Assembly (NCBI GenBank): GCA_947499775.1
Contig: CANMPY010000027.1
Coordinates: 1-11,602, forward strand
DNA from: Bacteroidota bacterium
GTDB taxonomy: Bacteria > Bacteroidota > Bacteroidia > NS11-12g > UBA9320
Reading direction: 5' to 3'
Length of the DNA stretch: 11,602 nucleotides
The position numbers and the translations under genes are program-made. Of the stretch, positions 1 through 7,271 are shown in pieces. The notes under the pieces are model-generated. The model was not told the DNA's origin and ran no database searches. It worked only from the letters and a program-made list of their open reading frames with translations. Within the stretch, counting starts at the first letter, position 1, and the number at the start of each line of letters is the position of its first letter.

Positions 1-293
1 CTGAAGAAGTAAAAGTGGGTTCCTGTTTTTATTTGGATGTAAAGGCTGTTCTAAAAATTAATCTCAATGAGGAGAAGCCAACTTTAATAAATTCGATCGA
101 TTACGAACAAGTGTATTCCGTTATTAAACTTGTGTTTGATAAGCGTGAAGCCTTAATAGAAACGGTTGCCTTAAATATTTATAACGCTCTTAAAGTTAAG
201 TTTCCGCAAGTTAAACATTGGGCCATAAGCATAAAAAAACAAAATCCATTGGGGGTGTCTAATTTTAATCCAAAGTTTTTGATTGAAGAGTAA
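1..293 (+). CDS. folB: Dihydroneopterin aldolase, C-terminal part (5' end outside window)
   Basis: This is the 3' part of a gene for dihydroneopterin aldolase, a cytoplasmic folate-pathway enzyme that splits 7,8-dihydroneopterin into 6-hydroxymethyl-7,8-dihydropterin and glycolaldehyde. The frame is open to the left edge (first full codon at base 3). The visible translation begins EEVKVGSCFYLDV, which matches the family's conserved glutamates just after the N-terminal GVxxEE stretch, so the GTG at 15 is internal and only about 20-25 residues are missing. Family landmarks follow: IDYEQVY with the conserved Tyr, LIETVA with the conserved Glu, and ISIKKQNP, whose Lys corresponds to the catalytic lysine. 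The reading frame ends in TAA. The next gene, trxA, starts 110 bases later behind its own promoter-like element, so a shared transcript is not needed. Confidence 0.88.
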   Translation, partial: EEVKVGSCFYLDVKAVLKINLNEEKPTLINSIDYEQVYSVIKLVFDKREALIETVALNIYNALKVKFPQVKHWAISIKKQNPLGVSNFNPKFLIEE

Positions 294-322
294 CGCATAA
301 TATTATAGGAAATGGTGTCGAA

Positions 323-354
323 TTGGCACGTTAATAAATTTGGAATAACCTTTG
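323..354 (+). promoter_or_regulatory. Possible Bacteroidota-type promoter for trxA
   Basis: A TTG (323-325) is followed after 20 bases by TAACCTTTG (346-354), close to the Bacteroidota -7 element TAnnTTTG but with one extra base in the spacer. It would give a leader of roughly 40 bases before the trxA ATG at 404. The match is imperfect, so this is tentative. Confidence 0.3.
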
Positions 355-403
355 AACTATCGTGCCTAAAACACTTTAATTTTGAACTCTAATATATAAA
401 AAA

Positions 404-724
404 ATGGCAAAACAATTCACAGACAGTAATTTTGAGACAGAAGTATTAAAATCAGATAAACCCGTATTGGTAGATTTTTGGGCTGAATGGTGCGGCCCAT
501 GTCGTATGTTAACCCCAGTAATAGATGAATTGTACACCGAAATGGATGGCAAAGCTGTGATAGGAAAGCTCAATGTAGATGAAAATCCTGAGGTTGCGGC
601 CACGTATGGCGTTAGAAGTATTCCAACACTTTTAATTTTTAAAAATGGCGAATTAGTGGATAAGCAAGTTGGCGTGGTGCCAAAATCTGAATTAGTTAAA
701 AAAATCGAAGCACAAATGTCATAA
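404..724 (+). CDS. trxA: Thioredoxin
   Basis: This is a full-length 106-residue thioredoxin, the usual size for the family. It is a cytoplasmic protein-disulfide reductase kept reduced by thioredoxin reductase. The sequence shows the buried acidic residue Asp24, the redox-active WCGPC motif at residues 29-33 and the cis-proline loop SIPT with Pro74. There is no signal peptide or lipobox, so it is a cytosolic TrxA rather than an exported TlpA/ResA-type protein. The ATG at 404 follows an A-rich stretch without a Shine-Dalgarno sequence, which is normal in Bacteroidota. The DUF58/vWA gene begins 42 bases downstream on the same strand, so the two are probably co-transcribed. No thioredoxin reductase gene is in the window. 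Confidence 0.97.
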   Translation: MAKQFTDSNFETEVLKSDKPVLVDFWAEWCGPCRMLTPVIDELYTEMDGKAVIGKLNVDENPEVAATYGVRSIPTLLIFKNGELVDKQVGVVPKSELVKKIEAQMS

Positions 725-766
725 ACAAGCGTAAATAAATACGTTTGACAGGTTAATTTCATCGCG

Positions 767-1672
767 TTGATTCATAACGACGACTTATTAAAGCCAGGAA
801 ATTTGGAATTGCTTGCTCGGCAGGTGGTAGAGGGATTTATTACAGGTCTGCATAAAAGTCCATTTCATGGGTTTTCTGTTGAGTTTGCCGAGCATCGCAT
901 TTACAATGTTGGCGATTCGGTTAAAAACATAGATTGGAAACTTTTTGCGCGAAGCGATAAGATGTTTACCAAGCGATATGAGGAAGAAACTAACCTAAGG
1001 TGTCAGTTAGTTATTGATACGTCGTCGTCCATGTACTATCCCGAAAAAGGATGGAATAAGTTAAAATTTTCTGCTTTAGCCGCGGCCTCAATTATGAATC
1101 TTTTGCGTAAGCAACGCGACGCAGTTGGATTAACATTTTTTTCGGATGGCATAAACTTAAGTACCGAAATGAAGTCGGCCGAAAGCCATCATCGTATGCT
1201 TATTGCTCAATTAGAAAATCAGTTACAATCGCAAACTTTAAAAAAATCGAGTACAATAATTCCTGTTCTACACGAAATAGCAGAAAAATTACATAAGCGC
1301 AGTTTGGTTATTGTTTTTAGCGATATGCTTGAATCGGTAGGCTCATCGGATGATTTATTTGCTGCTTTGCAACACCTAAAGTTTAATAAACATGAAGTGG
1401 TATTGTTTCACACCTTAGACCATTCGTGTGAAATAGAATTTAATTTTGATAATCGTCCCTATGTTTTTGAAGATATAGAAACGGGCGAAAAACTAAAACT
1501 CTTTCCATCGGATGTTAAAGAAAGTTATGTAAGAGAAACGGCTTCTTTTATTGAAGAATTAAGCAGCAAGTGCCGTCAATATAAAATTGATTTTACACCT
1601 GCCGATGTTGCCTTACCTATGAATCAAATTTTACTACCTTTTTTAGTTAAAAGGCAAAAAATGAGAGGGTAG
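767..1672 (+). CDS. DUF58 domain protein with vWA/MIDAS fold
   Basis: This 301-residue protein has the DUF58 signature: residues 43-75 carry the HRIYNVGD, IDWKLFARSD and KRYEEE blocks. A von Willebrand A-like metal site follows, with DTSSS at Asp84-Ser86-Ser88 and a second acidic position at FSDM (Asp186). Such proteins usually work with MoxR/RavA AAA ATPases in metal-dependent assembly or stress roles, but the molecular function is mostly unknown. No MoxR-type gene is in the window, so a partner would lie elsewhere. The start is unusual: the frame opens after a TGA at 746-748 and has no ATG until residue 66, well inside the conserved domain. TTG at 767 is the best available start, giving MIHNDDLLKPGNLELLARQ, in line with the conserved N-terminus of the family. 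No transmembrane helix is seen. It lies 42 bases behind trxA and is probably co-transcribed with it. Confidence 0.88.
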   Translation: MIHNDDLLKPGNLELLARQVVEGFITGLHKSPFHGFSVEFAEHRIYNVGDSVKNIDWKLFARSDKMFTKRYEEETNLRCQLVIDTSSSMYYPEKGWNKLKFSALAAASIMNLLRKQRDAVGLTFFSDGINLSTEMKSAESHHRMLIAQLENQLQSQTLKKSSTIIPVLHEIAEKLHKRSLVIVFSDMLESVGSSDDLFAALQHLKFNKHEVVLFHTLDHSCEIEFNFDNRPYVFEDIETGEKLKLFPSDVKESYVRETASFIEELSSKCRQYKIDFTPADVALPMNQILLPFLVKRQKMRG

Positions 1673-1810
1673 CTGAGGGAGGGCATTTGACTTTTGGTTA
1701 TAAGAGTTTGATGTAGGTGATGTTCTAATAAACACTACACAAGGCAGAATAATGTAAATATCTGCTAGAATAATTGTTATACTTTAGCTGTTTCTATTTA
1801 GTGATTCGAA

Positions 1811-3805
1811 ATGAGTTTATTGAATAAAAGCAAATTTCACTTAAATAATATAAAAATACTGCTGAAAGAATTTAGGTTTCAGAGCACCTTATTTAATGTA
1901 TATCAGATATTAAAAACGTGCTGGGTTATCCTACTTTTTAATTTGATAGGATTTTTGATGCTGGCTCAATTCCAGCAAGGGCAAGATATTCTTCGAACCT
2001 TAGGGTTTCAATCGGATGGCAACCCAAATAATATTCAACATACGCTCATGGTATGTGTTATGTTGGTTTACTGGGGTTGGCAAAATTGGCGATCGGCACG
2101 AATTATTACACATTTTAAAGACTTCAACTTTTCTGAATTATATAAGTCTTATACCGTTAGGACCTTAGTAATAATACCACGTCTCCTATCATTGCTCCCA
2201 TTTTTAATCATTTCCTACGGTACAATTATTGCAAATGGAGGGTTGGTTCCTTTGGTAGCTCTATACTTGAATTTAGGAATGGGGCTCTATATATTTCTCT
2301 TATATCGCCGAATATTAATTGTGTACTTAAAAACAAAGAATTTGCCTTTCTCATTTTTGCTGCATTATATTCCTGTAAAAAACGATGCCTATCCACCTTC
2401 CTATTTAATTAAGAAACAGAAATGGTGGATTGGCCAACGGATTATTCTTTTGATTACACTGTTTTTAATAATTATTTTATATCCTATACGTTTTTCTCAA
2501 TATGTTGGTGCTTGCGGATTAGTCATAATGGCCATTAGTTGTTGGCTTGCATTTTTTGGTTTATTTTCATTATTCGAAAATCGCTATAAAGTGCCATTTG
2601 CCTTTCTTTTTTTCTTGAGTTGGTTGGGGTTTAGTTTTTTTAATAACAATCATGATATTAGAGTATTGGATGTAGGCCCGCCTGATAAAAGACCCTTCTT
2701 AGATACCTACATCAATCAATGGCTGCAAACTAAAGGTGCACAAGATGACACTGTGTCGGTTTATCTGGTGGCGTGCGAAGGAGGGGGCATACGCGCTGCG
2801 TATTGGTCTAATGAGGTTTTGAGTGAATTGTCGCAAGGTGATCCTAATTTTAAAGGTAATGTATTGGCCTATAGTGGAGTTTCTGGGGGTGCATTGGGTG
2901 CTGTGGCCTTTAATTTATCATCTAAATGTTCGGATAATCCACAAGTTGGAAGAGAGATAGTTAGGGATTTTTTAAAAAATGATTTTCTTTCACCAATCAT
3001 GGGGTACGCTTTGTTTCCAGATGCTTTTCAGCGATTTTTACCTTTCCCAATTAAGCAATTTGATAGAGCAGCTATTCTTGAAAAAACCTGGGAATCAAGT
3101 TGGGAGAAAAGTTGTAAGGATCATCCGGATTTATTTAAAAAAGGGTATTTGGAAAATGATTTTAGCGACACGAATAATCAAGGGCCTTTAGTTTTTATGA
3201 ACGCCACACATATCGAAACCGGGAAACGGGTATTGGTTAGTCCTGTTAAATTTGGGGATCAGCAATTTTATGAAGCCACAGATATTTTAAGAATAATAAA
3301 TAAGGATATTCCGTTAAGCACATCGGTATTGCTAAGTGCTCGATTTCCATACCTCACGCCGGCTGGTCTAATTTATGACAAAGACGATAAGAAATGGGGG
3401 CATGTTGGCGATGGAGGGTATTATGAAAATTTAGGTATCTCTACGCTTCTTGAAGTTTATATTAGGCTCAGGACGATTGCTGATATTAAGAATATTCCAA
3501 TAAAAGTGTCTTTTGTTTTTATCCGAAATACTAAAGACTTTAGTACCACTGAACCACTTGGCGGCTTATACGAAGTATTGGCTCCCGTTGAGGCCTATTT
3601 AAATGTTTGGTACAAAAGTGGAGGATATAGTATGAATATGATTAAAAATACGTCTTTGCGCAATAAGGACAAAATACTAAATTTTACATTGCCTCGTTTT
3701 GAAAATGATATTATTCCATTAGGGTGGAGCTTGTCGAAACAAGCCATTGATATAATTGACAAGCAAGTAAAAAAGGTAGTAGAGATAGAACTAAAAAAGA
3801 ATTAA
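1811..3805 (+). CDS. Multi-pass membrane protein with C-terminal patatin-like phospholipase domain
   Basis: This 664-residue protein has two parts. Residues about 35-280 hold six or seven hydrophobic segments (roughly 36-56, 77-92, 118-140, 143-166, 210-228, 231-255 and 261-277), so the N-terminal half is an integral membrane domain. Residues about 315-650 form a patatin-like serine lipase: the glycine-rich oxyanion loop EGGGIR (323-328), the nucleophile elbow GVSGG with Ser358, and the DGG motif with Asp534, which completes the Ser-Asp dyad. All expected catalytic residues are present, so it should be an active acyl hydrolase acting at the inner membrane. Its lipid substrate cannot be read from the sequence. 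The ATG at 1811 has no clear Shine-Dalgarno. The 138 bases upstream contain only a weak promoter candidate (TACTTTAG, 1780-1787). The small lipoprotein-like gene starts 4 bases after its stop. No cyclase or CD-NTase gene is nearby, so a CBASS effector role is not supported. Confidence 0.87.
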   Translation: MSLLNKSKFHLNNIKILLKEFRFQSTLFNVYQILKTCWVILLFNLIGFLMLAQFQQGQDILRTLGFQSDGNPNNIQHTLMVCVMLVYWGWQNWRSARIITHFKDFNFSELYKSYTVRTLVIIPRLLSLLPFLIISYGTIIANGGLVPLVALYLNLGMGLYIFLLYRRILIVYLKTKNLPFSFLLHYIPVKNDAYPPSYLIKKQKWWIGQRIILLITLFLIIILYPIRFSQYVGACGLVIMAISCWLAFFGLFSLFENRYKVPFAFLFFLSWLGFSFFNNNHDIRVLDVGPPDKRPFLDTYINQWLQTKGAQDDTVSVYLVACEGGGIRAAYWSNEVLSELSQGDPNFKGNVLAYSGVSGGALGAVAFNLSSKCSDNPQVGREIVRDFLKNDFLSPIMGYALFPDAFQRFLPFPIKQFDRAAILEKTWESSWEKSCKDHPDLFKKGYLENDFSDTNNQGPLVFMNATHIETGKRVLVSPVKFGDQQFYEATDILRIINKDIPLSTSVLLSARFPYLTPAGLIYDKDDKKWGHVGDGGYYENLGISTLLEVYIRLRTIADIKNIPIKVSFVFIRNTKDFSTTEPLGGLYEVLAPVEAYLNVWYKSGGYSMNMIKNTSLRNKDKILNFTLPRFENDIIPLGWSLSKQAIDIIDKQVKKVVEIELKKN

Positions 3806-3809
3806 ACCC

Positions 3810-3998
3810 ATGAAAATTAAAAAATGTATCATTTATGCACTTTGTCTAACCATATTAGGAATAACTGAATGGGGATGCCGAGCAAAATCATGCCCTGCGT
3901 ATGGAGATGATACCCCTAAACGGAGTTCAATTTTTAAATTAAAAAAGAAGAATAAAGCAAAAGGAGGGTTGTTTACCAAGAAGCAAAGCCGGTTTTAA
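3810..3998 (+). CDS. Small lipoprotein-like protein with CPAYG motif and basic tail
   Basis: This is a 62-residue protein. Residues 1-5 are basic, 7-19 are hydrophobic, and Cys23 follows in the context TEWGC. This looks like a lipoprotein signal peptide, although Glu at -3 and Trp at -2 make a poor lipobox. A second Cys sits in KSCPAYG (residues 27-32). I recall similar short CPAY-containing lipoproteins from Bacteroidota, but I cannot name a function. The remainder is strongly basic (KLKKKNKAK) and ends GGLFTKKQSRF. The ATG at 3810 lies 4 bases after the stop of the patatin-domain gene, so the two are almost certainly co-transcribed and may be translationally coupled. The tight coupling, signal-like N-terminus and sensible composition argue for a real gene. 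A non-processed, membrane-anchored peptide is the alternative. Confidence 0.65.
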   Translation: MKIKKCIIYALCLTILGITEWGCRAKSCPAYGDDTPKRSSIFKLKKKNKAKGGLFTKKQSRF

Positions 3999-4003
3999 TG
4001 GAT

Positions 4004-4038
4004 TGTCTATCAAAATAAGCCTGTCTACTAAATTAAGC
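4004..4038 (+). repeat. Imperfect 18-base-period direct repeat upstream of clpC
   Basis: TGTCTATCAAAATAAGC (4004-4020) is repeated as TGTCTACTAAATTAAGC (4022-4038), identical at 14 of 17 positions with an 18-base period. A shorter echo, GTTAAGC, follows at 4055-4061. It lies between the small lipoprotein-like gene and the clpC promoter candidate. It could be a regulator binding site or chance similarity in AT-rich DNA. Confidence 0.45.
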
Positions 4039-4064
4039 GAAACGTAAAAATTGCGTTAAGCCGA

Positions 4065-4095
4065 TTTAATTCCAACAAAAATGGCTGTATATTTG
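4065..4095 (+). promoter_or_regulatory. Bacteroidota-type promoter for clpC
   Basis: TATATTTG (4088-4095) is an exact match to the TAnnTTTG -7 element. TTTA (4065-4068), one base off the TTTG -33 element, lies 19 bases upstream. Transcription would start near 4101, leaving a leader of about 28 bases before the clpC ATG. This supports clpC having its own promoter rather than depending on the patatin operon. Confidence 0.55.
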
Positions 4096-4120
4096 TTACA
4101 AGAATTATAATACTAATTAA

Positions 4121-4127
4121 AGAGGAG
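4121..4127 (+). promoter_or_regulatory. Strong but closely spaced Shine-Dalgarno of clpC
   Basis: AGAGGAG lies one base before the ATG at 4129. It is the most consensus-like ribosome site in the window, yet its spacing is much shorter than the usual 5-9 bases. The start itself is secure because MEAKFSPNVKEVI is the standard ClpC N-terminus. Confidence 0.5.
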
Positions 4128-4128
4128 A

Positions 4129-6687
4129 ATGGAAGCAAAATTTTCGCCAAATGTTAAAGAAGTTATTCAATTTAGCCGTGAAGAGGCTATTAGATTAGGA
4201 CATGGATATATTGGCACCGAACATATATTACTTGGCATATTAAGGTTAGGTGAGGGCAAAGCATTAATTCACTTAAGGGCTTTGGGAGTTGATTTTTTAA
4301 GGCTTAAAAAAAGTGTGGAAGACAATATTCGAGATACCGCTACACGGCCTAATAATTTGGGGAACATCCCTTTGACAAAACAAGCCGAAAAAGCATTAAA
4401 AGTAACTTACCTTGAAGCCAAAATATTTAAATCTGATATTATTGGCACCGAGCATTTATTGTTATCCATATTGCGAGATGAGGATAATATTGCATCTCAA
4501 ATACTAACTCAGTTTGGTGTAAATTATGACATTTTCAAACATGCTATAGAAGAAAATCTGACAGAATTGCCACCTGCCGATCAAGATTTACACGAAATTC
4601 GAGATGAGTTTCCACATGATTCCACTGAGGATATGTTTGCCGAGCGAAAGGCTAACGATCCAAAGAAAGTAAATCCAAAAAGTAAAACACCAGTGCTTGA
4701 TAATTTTGGTAGAGATTTGACCAAATTAGCTGAAGAGGATAAATTAGATCCAATTATTGGGCGCGAAAAAGAAATAGAACGGGTTTCTCAAATTTTATCG
4801 AGACGCAAAAAAAATAACCCCGTATTGATAGGAGAACCTGGCGTTGGTAAAACTGCCATAGCTGAGGGTCTGGCATTGCGTATTGTGCAACGAAAAGTTT
4901 CAAGAATATTATTCGACAAGCGAGTTGTAACCTTAGATTTAGCTTCATTAGTGGCAGGTACAAAATACCGAGGACAATTTGAGGAGCGCATGAAAGCGGT
5001 TATGAATGAATTAGAGAAATCGCGTGATGTAATTCTATTTATTGATGAAATTCATACCATTGTTGGAGCAGGAGGAGCTTCTGGTTCATTAGATGCCTCT
5101 AATATGTTCAAACCGGCATTAGCAAGAGGTGAAATTCAATGTATTGGAGCAACCACACTTGACGAATATAGGCAGTATATTGAAAAAGATGGCGCTTTAG
5201 AACGTCGCTTTCAATCGGTATTGGTTGAGCCGGCTTCGCCCGAAGAAACGTATCAAATATTGCAGAATATTAAAGATAAATATGAAGACCACCATTCTGT
5301 AGCCTATACCGATAAGGCATTGGATGCAGCAGTAAAGTTAAGTGTTCGATTTATTAGCGATAGGCATTTACCCGACAAAGCCATTGATGTAATGGACGAA
5401 GCAGGCGCACGTGTACATCTGAGTAATATTGTGGTTCCAAATGATATTATTGAACTCGAAAAAAAGATTGAAGAAATTAAGGAAGAAAAAAATAGGGTTG
5501 TAAAAAGCCAGCGTTATGAGGAAGCTGCACGATTACGAGATAAAGAAAAATCATTGCTCGAGCAATTAGATATTGCAAAAGCCCATTGGGAAGAAGAAAC
5601 AAAACTAAATAAGTATGTTGTAAATGAAGATCATATTGCGGAGGTAATTGCAATGATGACTGGAGTACCTACTAAACGAATTGCTCAAAATGAAGGTACT
5701 AAATTATTGACGATGTCTGATGATATTAAATCTCAGGTTATTGGTCAAGATCAGGCTGTTATAAAATTATCAAAAGCAATTCAACGCACCCGTGCTGGGC
5801 TAAAAGACCCTAATCGCCCTATAGGATCATTTATTTTTCTAGGCCCTACAGGAGTTGGAAAAACAGAATTGGCCAAAGCTTTATCACGCTACCTTTTTGA
5901 TTCAGTTGATTCACTCATTAGGGTTGATATGAGCGAGTTTATGGAGAAATTTGCAGTTAGCAGATTGGTTGGAGCCCCTCCTGGATATGTGGGTTATGAA
6001 GAGGGCGGACTGCTTACTGAAAAAGTTAGACGAAAGCCATATAGTGTTATATTATTCGATGAAATAGAAAAAGCGCATCCGGATGTTTTCAATATTTTAC
6101 TCCAAGTTTTAGATGAAGGATTTATTACCGACAGCTTAGGTCGCAAAATAGATTTCAGAAATACTATTATCATCATGACCTCAAATATTGGCTCTCGCCA
6201 ATTGAAAGATTTTGGTGCAGGTGTTGGGTTTGGTACGGCTGCTAAAACAATAGCTAACGACTCCAATACTAAAAGTGTGGTAGAAAATGCATTAAAACGG
6301 TTTTTCTCACCTGAATTTTTGAACCGTATTGACGATGTAATCGTATTTAATCCATTAGAAAAAGACAGTATTGGAAAAATATTGGAATTAGGAATTGAAA
6401 AGCTAGTGAAGCGAATAGATGGATTAGGCTTTAAGGTAGTTCTGAAATCGGCTGCAAAAGATTTTTTGGTTGAGAAAGGTTACGATCGCGAGTTTGGTGC
6501 ACGTCCATTATCACGCGCTATTCAAAAATATTTGGAAGACCCAATTGCAGAAGAAATTCTAAAATCTAACATTGCCAATGGCGATACCATTGAAGTGGAT
6601 TTAGATAAAAAAGATGGGGTACTTAAATTCAAAAACCTGAAAACTAAAAAAGTAAAGGCAAGCGAGCCAAAGGATGGTCTTGCTTAA
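4129..6687 (+). CDS. clpC: ATP-dependent Clp protease ATP-binding subunit ClpC
   Basis: This is a full-length 852-residue Hsp100 unfoldase that feeds substrates into ClpP. Two Clp N-repeats lie at about 1-75 and 80-147 (both with IGTEH). AAA domain 1 has Walker A GEPGVGKT (235-242), pore loop KYRG (279-282), Walker B VILFIDE (301-307) and arginine fingers LERRF (357-361). The middle segment has a UVR-type helix with RYEEAARLRDKE (462-473), which distinguishes ClpC from ClpA and ClpB. AAA domain 2 has Walker A GPTGVGKT (572-579), pore loop GYVGYEEGG (619-627), Walker B VILFDE (640-645) and sensor 2 GARPLSR (790-796). The VGFG tetrapeptide (699-702) is the ClpP-docking loop, so the protein should be a true protease partner. 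No clpP or mcsAB/ctsR gene is in the window, so it stands alone here. It has a promoter-like element upstream and an intrinsic terminator downstream. Confidence 0.97.
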   Translation: MEAKFSPNVKEVIQFSREEAIRLGHGYIGTEHILLGILRLGEGKALIHLRALGVDFLRLKKSVEDNIRDTATRPNNLGNIPLTKQAEKALKVTYLEAKIFKSDIIGTEHLLLSILRDEDNIASQILTQFGVNYDIFKHAIEENLTELPPADQDLHEIRDEFPHDSTEDMFAERKANDPKKVNPKSKTPVLDNFGRDLTKLAEEDKLDPIIGREKEIERVSQILSRRKKNNPVLIGEPGVGKTAIAEGLALRIVQRKVSRILFDKRVVTLDLASLVAGTKYRGQFEERMKAVMNELEKSRDVILFIDEIHTIVGAGGASGSLDASNMFKPALARGEIQCIGATTLDEYRQYIEKDGALERRFQSVLVEPASPEETYQILQNIKDKYEDHHSVAYTDKALDAAVKLSVRFISDRHLPDKAIDVMDEAGARVHLSNIVVPNDIIELEKKIEEIKEEKNRVVKSQRYEEAARLRDKEKSLLEQLDIAKAHWEEETKLNKYVVNEDHIAEVIAMMTGVPTKRIAQNEGTKLLTMSDDIKSQVIGQDQAVIKLSKAIQRTRAGLKDPNRPIGSFIFLGPTGVGKTELAKALSRYLFDSVDSLIRVDMSEFMEKFAVSRLVGAPPGYVGYEEGGLLTEKVRRKPYSVILFDEIEKAHPDVFNILLQVLDEGFITDSLGRKIDFRNTIIIMTSNIGSRQLKDFGAGVGFGTAAKTIANDSNTKSVVENALKRFFSPEFLNRIDDVIVFNPLEKDSIGKILELGIEKLVKRIDGLGFKVVLKSAAKDFLVEKGYDREFGARPLSRAIQKYLEDPIAEEILKSNIANGDTIEVDLDKKDGVLKFKNLKTKKVKASEPKDGLA

Positions 6688-6710
6688 TTGAAATTTAAAT
6701 TGTTTATATT

Positions 6711-6740
6711 GGCTTGAAAGGCAAGCCCTTATTTTTTTTT
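6711..6740 (+). terminator. Intrinsic terminator of clpC
   Basis: A perfect 6-bp stem, GGCTTG (6711-6716) with CAAGCC (6722-6727), closes a 5-base loop and runs into CTTA followed by a long T tract (6732-6740). It begins 24 bases after the clpC stop. The T tract is on the plus strand only, so it acts on clpC. An alternative longer stem is possible: 6717-6727 can pair with 6743-6753 (11 bp including two G-U pairs, loop of 15 bases), with the T tract in its loop. Confidence 0.8.
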
Positions 6741-6783
6741 GAGGTTTGCTTTTATAGTTTGTGGTAGAATTAAAGGATTCGTA

Positions 6784-7266
6784 TTAATTATTTTTTTCAA
6801 ACAAATCTTCCTCTTGATCACTAGTATCAAAATGAAGTTCCGTATGCCTAATTTGTCCACCAAGGTATGCTGTTCGTACCACTAAGCAAAAACTAATAAA
6901 GGAAACTAAAATTGTAATTAACGCTATTTTTCTTATTGATTTTGAATTAATATGTGTTAGCCAAAGGCCAATAATAGAAAGAAGGCCTAAAAATAGTGTT
7001 GCCAGATAGGCATAAAATGCAAGATCTTCATGCATCGAAATGGCATCGTGCGAAATACCTTGAATATTTTCAATGCTTTCTTCAGCTTCCTCTCCAGTAA
7101 AGTAAGCTACAACGGCACCTAAAGCTGAAATAACAAAAAGATAATAGGCTATAACAATAGATGAATCTGATTTTTTAATAAATCCAAACGTTAAAATTAG
7201 CCCACCAAATAAAGTGCCAAATAAGGCAAGGTGATTGATTAATAAATGAATATGCGTGTAATTCAT
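6784..7266 (-). CDS. Four-helix membrane protein, DUF2231-like
   Basis: This 160-residue protein starts at the ATG at 7266 and has four hydrophobic helices at about 8-28, 37-57, 81-103 and 112-130. It is histidine-rich at membrane ends: HIHLLINH (His5, 7, 12), HD and MHED (His73, 79), and LGGQIRHTELH (His141, 145). The last block resembles the GGxLVYxHG motif of DUF2231 predicted membrane proteins, and the NHLALFG opening fits the family's start. Heme or quinone binding by the histidines is an inference. A TTG at 7284 would add six residues, but the ATG at 7266 is preferred because it is canonical and begins just before the conserved helix. The C-terminal tail is acidic (DQEEDLFEKNN). The gene converges with clpC. 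Upstream lie a TAnnTTTG element and a CRP/FNR-type palindrome. Confidence 0.72.
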   Translation of the reverse strand: MNYTHIHLLINHLALFGTLFGGLILTFGFIKKSDSSIVIAYYLFVISALGAVVAYFTGEEAEESIENIQGISHDAISMHEDLAFYAYLATLFLGLLSIIGLWLTHINSKSIRKIALITILVSFISFCLVVRTAYLGGQIRHTELHFDTSDQEEDLFEKNN

Positions 7267-7271
7267 AGTTC

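Noticed and set aside
15..17. GTG at 15 as the true start of the folB gene
   Set aside because: The frame is open upstream with the family-conserved EE residues before it, and starting here would remove part of the core fold.
324..338. Sigma-54 promoter at TGGCACG before trxA
   Set aside because: The -24 half is perfect, but the bases at the -12 position read TAAA instead of TTGC, which sigma-54 needs.
1811..3805. Patatin domain as a CBASS CapV-type anti-phage effector
   Set aside because: There is no cGAS/DncV-like nucleotidyltransferase or ancillary CBASS gene nearby, and CapV-type proteins lack the long multi-pass N-terminal membrane domain seen here.
4754..4991. Two minus-strand frames opposite clpC
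   Set aside because: They lie opposite the conserved AAA domain 1 around Walker A and have no domain or start signal of their own.
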